64,000 nt of DNA from Elusimicrobia bacterium GWC2_64_44 (GTDB taxonomy: Bacteria > Elusimicrobiota > Elusimicrobia > Elusimicrobiales > UBA9959), in contig MGUG01000054.1 in assembly GCA_001799845.1 (NCBI GenBank), positions 3,393 to 67,392 of the forward strand, in the 5' to 3' direction. Of the stretch, positions 53,965-60,310 are shown piece by piece. The position numbers were made by a program, and so were the translations under genes. Numbering within the stretch: the first letter of the stretch is position 1; every line of letters starts with the position of its first letter. Below the pieces are notes generated by a model. That model did not search any database. It had not been told where the DNA came from and saw only the letters and a list, made by a program, of their open reading frames with translations.

Positions 53965-54741
53965 TTACTTGGAGATAGCCTTGGCCTTGCGCCGCAGCGC
54001 GAGCGACAGGTAGCCTTCCAGCTTCTTGGAGACCAGCCACGGCACGTCGCCCTCGTAGACGGAGAGCACGCCCTTGGCTATGATCTCGCGGCTCAGGATG
54101 TCCTCGTCGGAATAGTAGCCCAGCTTGCTGGCTATGGGCAGGAAAAGGAAGTTGGCCGAGAAGATGCCGTAGAAGGAGGCGGTCATCGCGATGGCCATCG
54201 ACGAACCCATCATGGCCGGGTTGGAGATGTTGCGCAGCACCTGCACGACGCCGATGAGCGTGCCGAGCAGGCCGAAGATCGGGGCGAAGGTGCCGGCCGA
54301 GTTGAAGATGTTGGCCTGCTGCTGGTGGCGCAGGCGCGTGGTGTTGATATCGTTCTCCATGCGCTCTCGCAGGATGTGGATGTCGACGCCGTCGAGCATC
54401 ATCTGGCAGGCGTCGGTCAGGAACGGGTGCGGGGAGGTGCGGATCTCGGCCGTGAGGGAGTCCACGCCGTTCTTCTTGGCGAGCTCGGCGTAGCGCACGA
54501 TGGTGGTGACCAGGACGTTGATGGGCGGGCGCTTGGGGGGGAACATCACCAGCAGGACCGAGGACTTCATCCACTGCAGCGAGGCCCAGGGGTAGGCGAT
54601 CATGATCGACCCGGCGGTGCCGCCGAAGATCAGGATAATGGCTTCCCAGTTCAGCAGGAAGCGCAGCATGCCGCCGGCCGAGAGCACGAACACTATAACT
54701 CCCATGCCGGTCAGCGCGCCCAAAAAGGTCATCAGGTCCAT
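53965..54741 (-). CDS. MotA/PomA-type stator channel subunit
   Basis: A 258-residue four-helix membrane protein of the MotA/TolQ/ExbB superfamily, on the MotA/PomA side by length and layout. Helices 1-2 are near the N terminus (MGVIVFVLSAGGMLRFLLNWEAIILIFGGTAGS). The large cytoplasmic loop (about 65-145) contains MLDGVDIHILRERMENDINTTRLRHQQQ, matching the rotor-contact region with conserved Arg/Glu. Helices 3-4 include AGTFAPIFGLLGTLIGVVQVL and MAIAMTASFYGIFSANFLFLPIASKL. It would form the pentameric ion channel with the MotB-like chains. It lies 14 nt after the FliF-FliG-like gene. Confidence 0.92.
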   Translation of the reverse strand: MDLMTFLGALTGMGVIVFVLSAGGMLRFLLNWEAIILIFGGTAGSIMIAYPWASLQWMKSSVLLVMFPPKRPPINVLVTTIVRYAELAKKNGVDSLTAEIRTSPHPFLTDACQMMLDGVDIHILRERMENDINTTRLRHQQQANIFNSAGTFAPIFGLLGTLIGVVQVLRNISNPAMMGSSMAIAMTASFYGIFSANFLFLPIASKLGYYSDEDILSREIIAKGVLSVYEGDVPWLVSKKLEGYLSLALRRKAKAISK

Positions 54742-54755
54742 TCAGTTCACCTCGC

Positions 54756-56321
54756 TCAGAGTTTGCCCGCGGGGAGCGGGGGCTTGCTATCGGGCAGGCC
54801 AGCCGGTTTGGCGCCGGGCAGGGGCGGCAGCGCGGCGGGCTTGGCCGCCGCGGGGGTGGCCGGCAGCGGGGCCCGTCCGGCGGGCTTGGCCGCCGCGGGG
54901 GCGCCGGGCAGCGGGGCCAGTCCGGCGGGCTTAACGGCGGCGGCCGCAGCGGGCCTGGGGACGCCCGCGGCCTTCAGCGAAATGAAGCCTTCCTTGATCA
55001 TCTGCCGGAGGGCTTCCACTACCCGGGCGCGGTCGCCCTTGTAGGCCTCGGCGGGCAGGTCGCGGGTGAGGTCGAGCTCCTGCTGCAGGCGCTCCTGCAT
55101 GCCGCCGGCGAGCTTGGCCAGGAAGGGGGCGGAATACGGCGAGTTCTTGAGCGCCGCGGCCAGCACGCGCATCGGCACGCGGCGGGTAAGCGCCTGGGCC
55201 TGCGCGGCCTCCAGGTCCATGATCGCGGAGAAGCGCACTATGGAGGCGTTGAGCTTCTTGCCCATCGCCGGGTCGAGCTTTGCGAAGGCGGCCAGGGCCT
55301 TCTCCTGCACGGTCTCGTCGAGGCCGCTGAGGATGCCGAGGGCCTTGTCCTCGCCGCCTACCACGTAGTCCAGCGAAGAGAGCAGCTCCGCCTCGAAAGC
55401 GCGGATGCGGGCTTCGGGCATCAGCGTCACGTTCGGCAGGGCGGCCAGGGCCTCCGCGCTCTTGGGATAGAGGGCCTCGGCAAGCTTGGCCGGCATGTCT
55501 CCCGGCGCGTAGCTGAGGAGTATGGTCAGGTCCTCGACGGAGCGGGTCTTCATGATGAAGGCCAGGCTGGAGAGGTGCGCGGGCCCGAGGAACCAGAAGG
55601 GCGGCTTGCGCCCGTCGACCGGCTGCGCGGCCTGGGCCTCGGCGGCTTTGACGGCGGCGGTCTCCTTTACCTCCTCCCGGCGCTCTTCGCGGGCGGAGCC
55701 GCCGGCGGCGGCGGCCTGCGCGGCGCTATGGGCGCTGAAGGCCTCCACGAACGCACGTGCGCTCTTGGAGAGCGGGGCGAGGAAAAGGGCCACGGTGAAA
55801 AGGGCGAGCAGCGAGACCACCACGATCCAGATCAGGCTCCAGAGGTTGGGCGGGACGAAGAGGTCGGACAGCGTCAGGGGCTTGGCCTTGCGGAAATCCA
55901 TCTTCTCTATCAGGACCAGGTCCTGCCGGTCGGGCGGCAGTCCGAGCAGGCCTGCGGCCAGCTTGCGGGCGAGCTTGGTGTCGTCTTCGCTGACGGACTT
56001 GTCGAGTATGAGGCTGGCGGAGATCTTCTTGACCATCGTGAGGCTGGAGGAGAGGGACGGCTCGCCCATCTTCTCCTGCTGCGGGATGCCGGGCATCAGT
56101 TCGGCGGCTTTCTTTTCCTGCTCCTGCATTTCCGCCGAGATGATGACAATCACGTCTTCGGTGCCGAGGGCCTCGGCCAGCACCATGCGGACGCGCTTCT
56201 CGAGCGAATTCTCCAGGGCCAGCTTGGCCTCCAGGGAGGAGCGGGTGGACGACTGGGCGTAGAGCGCGCCGCAGAAGGCCTGGACCCCGAGTATGGAAAG
56301 CAATAATATTTTTTTAAACAT
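54756..56321 (-). CDS. FliF-tail/FliG fusion, rotor-like protein
   Basis: A 521-residue protein. The signal peptide is at 1-22 (MFKKILLLSILGVQAFCGALYA). Residues about 36-145 resemble the part of FliF before its last membrane helix (EKRVRMVLAEALGTEDVIVI, then KKISASLILDKSVSEDD and LLGLPPDRQDLVLIE). One membrane helix is at about 160-184, followed by an Ala/Glu linker. A FliG-like region covers 245-450, with LLSYAPGDMPAKLAEALYP, GGEDKALGILSGLDETVQEK and the C-domain RVPMRVLAAALKNSPYSAPF to QMIKEGFISL. The tail holds 15-residue Pro-rich repeats. Topology puts the FliG part in the cytoplasm, facing the MotA loop, which is as expected for a rotor. Homology is judged by eye. Confidence 0.78.
   Translation of the reverse strand: MFKKILLLSILGVQAFCGALYAQSSTRSSLEAKLALENSLEKRVRMVLAEALGTEDVIVIISAEMQEQEKKAAELMPGIPQQEKMGEPSLSSSLTMVKKISASLILDKSVSEDDTKLARKLAAGLLGLPPDRQDLVLIEKMDFRKAKPLTLSDLFVPPNLWSLIWIVVVSLLALFTVALFLAPLSKSARAFVEAFSAHSAAQAAAAGGSAREERREEVKETAAVKAAEAQAAQPVDGRKPPFWFLGPAHLSSLAFIMKTRSVEDLTILLSYAPGDMPAKLAEALYPKSAEALAALPNVTLMPEARIRAFEAELLSSLDYVVGGEDKALGILSGLDETVQEKALAAFAKLDPAMGKKLNASIVRFSAIMDLEAAQAQALTRRVPMRVLAAALKNSPYSAPFLAKLAGGMQERLQQELDLTRDLPAEAYKGDRARVVEALRQMIKEGFISLKAAGVPRPAAAAAVKPAGLAPLPGAPAAAKPAGRAPLPATPAAAKPAALPPLPGAKPAGLPDSKPPLPAGKL
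54834..54960 (-). repeat. 45-bp tandem repeat in the rotor-like gene
   Basis: Two near-identical 45-bp units (54834-54878 and 54879-54923) and a third partial one encode KPAGxAPLPGAPAAA-type repeats in the C-terminal tail. Copy number could change by slippage, altering tail length without frameshift. Confidence 0.75.
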
Positions 56322-56362
56322 TCGAAAGATCCCCCGCTGTTAAAACGCGTTCGTTGAATTAT

Positions 56363-56390
56363 ATTATAACGCTGGCGGCGGGCGCAACAA
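56363..56390 (-). promoter_or_regulatory. Candidate promoter of the motor-like operon
   Basis: On the minus strand TTGTTG (56385-56390) and TATAAT (56363-56368) have a 16-nt spacer, about 42 nt before the ATG at 56321. A GGGGGATC ribosome site is present there. All five genes are likely driven from here. Confidence 0.6.
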
Positions 56391-56418
56391 GCGCGTGGGG
56401 GAGGGCCAAAGTCAGCGG

Positions 56419-56447
56419 TTGACACCAGGCGGCCGTTTTACTAGTAT
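56419..56447 (+). promoter_or_regulatory. Sigma-70-type promoter of the C11 protease gene
   Basis: TTGACA (56419-56424), a 17-nt spacer and TAGTAT (56442-56447) form a near-consensus promoter 35 nt before the start. It is divergent from the motor-like operon promoter. Confidence 0.75.
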
Positions 56448-56481
56448 TGGCCTTAACACACACACGCGCACAGGAGGAGTA

Positions 56482-57732
56482 ATGATGAACAAGTTGACCG
56501 CCGCGCTTCTCTGCTCTGTCATGGTGACCGGCGCATTCGCCGAAGTCACCTTCGACCAGCGGGGCAGCGTAACAGAGATAGTGAAGCAGCTGCAGAACGC
56601 CAGCCCGGACGCGGATGTTACGCCGCTGCCCGGCGACCCGAAAGCCCCCGCGGCCTGGACCATCATGGTCTACGTGAACGCGAAGAACAACCTGGAGACC
56701 TACGGGCTCAAGGATGTCAACGAGATGGAGATGATCGGGTCCACGCCCGAGATCAACATCGTCGCCGAGCTCGGCCGCATCAACGGCTACGCCACCAACG
56801 ACGGGGACTGGAAAGGCTCCCGCCGCTACCTCGTCCAGAAGGACGCGGACGCCGCCAAGATCACCTCCCCGGTGCTCCTCGAGATCCCCAAGTCCGACAT
56901 GGGCAAGTGGGAGAACATGGTGGAGTTCGTTAAGTGGTCCAAGGAAAGATTTCCCGCGCGGCAGTACGTGCTGGTGGTCTGGAACCACGGCTCCGGCTGG
57001 AGCAAGAAGTCCGAAGAGGAAGGCAAAGGCATCTCTTACGACGACGAGACCGGTTCCCACATCACCACCCAGCAGCTGGCGCAGGCCCTGCAGTCAGCCG
57101 GCAAGATCGACATCCTGTCCATGGACGCCTGCCTGATGCAGATGATGGAAGTGGCCTACGAAGCCCGCAAAGGCGCGGACTACATCGTGGCCTCGGAAGA
57201 GACCGAGCCCGGCGACGGCTATACCTACAACACCTGGCTGGGGCCCCTCGCGGCCAAGCCCGGCATGGGCGCGGCCGAGATGTCCAAGCTCATGGTGGAT
57301 GCCTACACGGACCACTACCAGCAGATCAACCAGGGCGCGACGCAGTCTTCCGTCAACACTGCCAGCCTTGAGAAGCTGTCCAGGCTGACCGACGAGTGGA
57401 CCGCCGCCGTGATGGCTACCGGCAACACGGCCGCCGCCGTGGCCGCCCGCACCAAGGCGCAGGCCTTCTACTACTCCAGCAACAAGGACCTCTACCACTT
57501 CGTGAAACTGGTCAACGACGCCACGGCCGACGCCGCGGTGAAGGCCAAGGGCGCGGAGCTGCTGGAATACATCAAGGGCTCGGTGGTCTACCACAACCGC
57601 GTGACCGGCGCCAAGTACGCCAACGCCACCGGCCTGGCCGTCTACCTGCCCTCCTCCTACTCAGCCGCCTACGACGGGCTGGCCTGGGCCAAGGACTCTA
57701 ACTGGGACGCCTTCATGAAGTGGATAAAGTGA
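56482..57732 (+). CDS. Secreted clostripain-like (C11) cysteine protease
   Basis: A 416-residue exported protease of the C11 clostripain family, which cleave after basic residues. The signal peptide is MMNKLTAALLCSVMVTGAFA. WTIMVYVNAKNNLETYGLKDVNEME is the family start. VLVVWNHGSGW provides the catalytic His, and ILSMDACLMQMMEVAYE the Cys. ASEETEPGDGYTYNTWL follows. ATG codons at 56482 and 56485 both fit the CAGGAGGAG ribosome site; 56485 gives the better spacing. Single gene with its own promoter and terminator. Confidence 0.9.
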   Translation: MMNKLTAALLCSVMVTGAFAEVTFDQRGSVTEIVKQLQNASPDADVTPLPGDPKAPAAWTIMVYVNAKNNLETYGLKDVNEMEMIGSTPEINIVAELGRINGYATNDGDWKGSRRYLVQKDADAAKITSPVLLEIPKSDMGKWENMVEFVKWSKERFPARQYVLVVWNHGSGWSKKSEEEGKGISYDDETGSHITTQQLAQALQSAGKIDILSMDACLMQMMEVAYEARKGADYIVASEETEPGDGYTYNTWLGPLAAKPGMGAAEMSKLMVDAYTDHYQQINQGATQSSVNTASLEKLSRLTDEWTAAVMATGNTAAAVAARTKAQAFYYSSNKDLYHFVKLVNDATADAAVKAKGAELLEYIKGSVVYHNRVTGAKYANATGLAVYLPSSYSAAYDGLAWAKDSNWDAFMKWIK

Positions 57733-57754
57733 TCCGCTGAACGAACCATCCCTT

Positions 57755-57791
57755 AAAGAAGGGCGGGAGCAATCCCGCCCTTCTTTTTTTT
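57755..57791 (+). terminator. Terminator after the C11 protease gene
   Basis: AAAGAAGGGCGGGA pairs with TCCCGCCCTTCTTT around GCAA, followed by eight T. Confidence 0.92.
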
Positions 57792-57802
57792 ATTTACGGG
57801 TT

Positions 57803-57846
57803 GCCGGCCTACCGCAGGGGCAGGACCGCAAAACGCGCTTGTGTTT
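57803..57846 (+). repeat. Solo left arm of type B palindrome
   Basis: GGCCTACCGCAGGGGCAGGA, then CCGCAAAACGCG, equals the left arm of the type B element at 9528-9660 (read in reverse). No right arm follows; a type A element begins at once. Confidence 0.65.
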
Positions 57847-58007
57847 GGCGGCCTAGCGCAGGGACGGGCCCCGAAAAACCGCGGTCGATGCATTGTCGCT
57901 TCGCTCCACACGCACACAGTGCTCGCCGCTGCCCGTCTCGGCCTCGGCGCTACGCAAGCCTCGGCCTCCGACATGCTTTTTCGGGACCCATCCCTGCGCT
58001 CTCCGCC
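57847..58007 (+). repeat. 161-bp palindromic element type A with internal insertion, copy 3
   Basis: It matches the 138-bp copies in both arms and in the core, but two bases after CCGCGGTC are replaced by 25 (GATGCATTGTCGCTTCGCTC and five more). The added segment matches a part of the type E element at about 2509-2545. It shows that these palindromes exchange or gain modules. Confidence 0.85.
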
Positions 58008-58042
58008 GGCTTCTTACAGTTACAGCATAGTGCCAGAAAAAC

Positions 58043-58178
58043 GGAGGGGACGGCCGGGGAGGGGTTCCGTGCGACTTTGGGGAAAGGGGGCCCCGCCTTA
58101 AATTCCCAAGGCGGGGGGAAACCGCGCAACGGTTTCCCTCTGCCCAGGAGCACGGGGCCCCTCCCCGGCTGCCCCCGA
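58043..58178 (+). repeat. 136-bp palindromic element type C, copy 2
   Basis: A near-identical partner of 21673-21808. The arms GGCCGGGGAGGGGTTCCGTGC and GCACGGGGCCCCTCCCCGGC pair with G-U wobbles on the plus strand. It lies 35 bp after the type A element. The stretch 57792-58229 holds only repeats. Confidence 0.82.
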
Positions 58179-58216
58179 CTTCACATCTCGCGGTCTTATT
58201 TCTTGAGGTTATCTGT

Positions 58217-58257
58217 AACAAATCTGTCATTGAAATAAGGCGGCAGTAGTGTATACT
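58217..58257 (+). promoter_or_regulatory. Promoter of second PorV gene with shared upstream motif
   Basis: TTGAAA (58230-58235) and TATACT (58252-58257) are 16 nt apart, 50 nt before the start at 58308. AACAAATCTGTCAT (58217-58230) just upstream matches 13 of 14 bases of the motif before the secretion cassette at 22207-22220. Confidence 0.55.
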
Positions 58258-58307
58258 ATTATATCGGCGGAGCGGGCTTTAACGGGCCTGGTCCTGCCGG
58301 GTTATAT

Positions 58308-59345
58308 ATGAGAAGGCGGTCTTACATAATTGCGGTTTTTGCCGCGGCCCTGCTGGCCGCGGGTGGACTCTTGCCGGCTCGCGCCGGCGGGGTGGGCACC
58401 ACTTCGGCCAACTTCCTCAAGATCCCGGTAGCGTCGGTGCCGGCCGGCCTGGGCGAGGCCTATACCGCCATGGTAGGCCCCGACTCCATCCTCTACAACC
58501 CCGCGGGCCTCGGCCTGCTCAGCTACTCGGCCTTTTCCGGCTCCCATAACCAGTACCTCGAAGGCATCACGCAGGAATACCTGGCCCTCGCCTGGCGGTT
58601 CCCTTTCGGCACCGTCGGCGCCGGTTTCTCCTCGCTTTCCAGCGGAGACATAGACGCCTACGACGAGAACGACATGCCCGTCGGCAAGACCTCGACGAGC
58701 CACCAGCTCATGGTCCTTTCCTTCGCGCAGAGCTGGCCGCATTTCCCGAAGGACGCCGGCAAGCTGGACCCGATGCTCATCACCCCCGGCTGGACCAAGA
58801 TCGAGCCCGTCGCCGATTACCGCCCCAAGTCCTACCGCCTGGCGGCCGGCGGCAGCGTTAAAAAGATCAGCGAGAAGCTGGCGGGGGAAGCCTCGTCGGT
58901 CTACGCCTTCGACGCCGGGGTCACGCTGGTCCTGCCGCACCATTTCCACGTGGGGGCGTCGGCGCTTAACTTCGGCGGCAGCCAGAAGTTCATAACCTCG
59001 GCCAGCCAACTGCCTTCCTCGGTGCGCTTTGGCCTCGCCAAGGACTTCCATACTGTCAACGATATCATGGTCTTCACTGTCGCCTCGGACCTGGTGAAAT
59101 ACTCGGACCGCGAGTACCAGACGTCCGCCGGCCTGGAGATGGACGTGATGAAGATGTTCCAACTGCGCCTCGGCTACAAGGCGCAGAAGGATTCCGGCTC
59201 CCGCATGTCCGGCGGCTTCGGCATGAACTTCGACCGCCTCTCCGACAGGAGCAGCCTCATTAACGGCGCGCGAGTTGATTACGCCTATGTCGACTACGGC
59301 GCCCTCGGCGTCACCCACCGGCTGGGCGTGCAGCTTATCTGGTAG
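58308..59345 (+). CDS. PorV/PorQ-family outer-membrane protein 2
   Basis: A 345-residue protein of the same family as the one at 25830. The signal (AVFAAALLAAGGLLPARA) is followed by TTSANFLKIPVASVPAGLGEAYTAMVGPDSILYNPAGL, the PorV/PorQ hallmark, and a beta-barrel body ending VTHRLGVQLIW. It lacks the charged tail of the first copy. Adjacent cargo is not seen, so it may serve secreted proteins encoded elsewhere. It has its own promoter after the repeat island. Confidence 0.85.
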   Translation: MRRRSYIIAVFAAALLAAGGLLPARAGGVGTTSANFLKIPVASVPAGLGEAYTAMVGPDSILYNPAGLGLLSYSAFSGSHNQYLEGITQEYLALAWRFPFGTVGAGFSSLSSGDIDAYDENDMPVGKTSTSHQLMVLSFAQSWPHFPKDAGKLDPMLITPGWTKIEPVADYRPKSYRLAAGGSVKKISEKLAGEASSVYAFDAGVTLVLPHHFHVGASALNFGGSQKFITSASQLPSSVRFGLAKDFHTVNDIMVFTVASDLVKYSDREYQTSAGLEMDVMKMFQLRLGYKAQKDSGSRMSGGFGMNFDRLSDRSSLINGARVDYAYVDYGALGVTHRLGVQLIW

Positions 59346-59368
59346 GCCGCCCCGCCTCCCATTATTTG

Positions 59369-59374
59369 TATAAT
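59369..59374 (+). promoter_or_regulatory. -10 hexamer of near-leaderless ispA
   Basis: TATAAT lies nine nt before the ATG at 59384, leaving room for a leader of only a few bases. Confidence 0.5.
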
Positions 59375-59383
59375 TTATAGAGA

Positions 59384-60310
59384 ATGGACCCAGAAAAGTA
59401 TATCCGGGAACAGGCCCGCGCGGTCAGCGCGGCGCTGCCCGCCGCCGTCTCCCGCCTTAAGGGCGCGGAGCCGCGCCTGGCGGAGGCGATGGCCTATTCC
59501 CTGGCCGCCGGCGGCAAGCGCCTGCGCCCGGCCCTGCTGGCGGCCTCCTACGAACTTTTCGGCGGTAAGGCCCGCGACGTGAGGCCCGCCGCCTGCGCCC
59601 TGGAGATGGTGCACACCTATTCCCTGGTGCACGACGACCTGCCGGCCATGGACGACGACGACCTCCGCCGCGGCCGCCCCACCAGCCACCGCGTCTACGG
59701 CGAGGCGCTGGCCATCCTGGCCGGCGACGCCCTGCTGACCGACGCATTCACCGTATTGCTGACCTCCCGTTATCCTGCCGCAGTGAAGCCGGCCCGCCTG
59801 CTCAGGGCGGCCTCGGTGCTGGCGGTCCGCGCCGGCGCGCGCGGCATGGTTTCCGGGCAGGCCGCCGACCTGGCCGCCGAAGGTTTTCTCGACGCTAAAC
59901 TTACGCCGGCCCGCCGCCGCAAGGCCCTGGGGCTGCTGGCCTATATCCACCTGCACAAGACGGCCGACCTGATCACCGCCGCCGTGGAGATGGGCGCCGC
60001 GCTGGCTGGCGCCCCGGAAAAAGATTTCATGGCGCTCTCGGCGTTCGGCCGCGAGCTGGGCCTCTGCTTTCAGGCCGCCGACGACGTGCTGGACGTGACC
60101 GGCGACAAGAGTAAGCTGGGCAAGAGCGGCAGCGATGCCCGCAACCGCAAACTCACCTACGCCACCCTGCTTGGCGTGGAGGCCGCCGGCCTGAAGGCCG
60201 AGGCCTACCTGCGGCGCGCCCTGGCCAGCCTGCGCAAAGTGCGCGGCGGCCGCAAGGCCCTGGCCGACCTGGCCGGCCTGGCCGCTTTCGCCTGCAGGAG
60301 GGAGAGCTGA
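59384..60310 (+). CDS. ispA: Polyprenyl synthetase (farnesyl/geranyl diphosphate synthase)
   Basis: A 308-residue trans-prenyltransferase that joins IPP to allylic diphosphates. The first Asp-rich motif is LVHDDLPAMDDDDLRRGRPTSH, in the type-II FPP-synthase form with two extra residues. The second is FQAADDVLDVTGD followed by KLGKSGSDARNRKLTY. GGKRLRPALL binds IPP. Length and motif suggest a C15 (or C20) product. The gene overlaps dxs by one base (TGATG), the classical ispA-dxs arrangement for isoprenoid precursor supply to quinones and undecaprenol. Confidence 0.94.
   Translation: MDPEKYIREQARAVSAALPAAVSRLKGAEPRLAEAMAYSLAAGGKRLRPALLAASYELFGGKARDVRPAACALEMVHTYSLVHDDLPAMDDDDLRRGRPTSHRVYGEALAILAGDALLTDAFTVLLTSRYPAAVKPARLLRAASVLAVRAGARGMVSGQAADLAAEGFLDAKLTPARRRKALGLLAYIHLHKTADLITAAVEMGAALAGAPEKDFMALSAFGRELGLCFQAADDVLDVTGDKSKLGKSGSDARNRKLTYATLLGVEAAGLKAEAYLRRALASLRKVRGGRKALADLAGLAAFACRRES

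Noticed and set aside
51704-56321. Zorya anti-phage system (ZorAB) for the MotA/MotB genes
   Set aside because: Zorya ZorA has a long cytoplasmic tail and is followed by ZorC/ZorD/E helicase or nuclease genes. Here MotA is normal length and the partners are FliF/FliG-like and TPR proteins.
51704-56321. Tol-Pal or ExbBD-TonB system
   Set aside because: The channel protein has the large MotA/PomA loop and the OmpA-domain chains have MotB-type Asp helices. No TolB or TonB gene is present.
58302-59318. Long antisense frame across the second PorV gene
   Set aside because: It mirrors codon bias of the real plus-strand gene, has no family motif and no promoter. Other antisense frames in GC-rich genes (for example 60205-61845 and 15723-17228) were dropped for the same reason.
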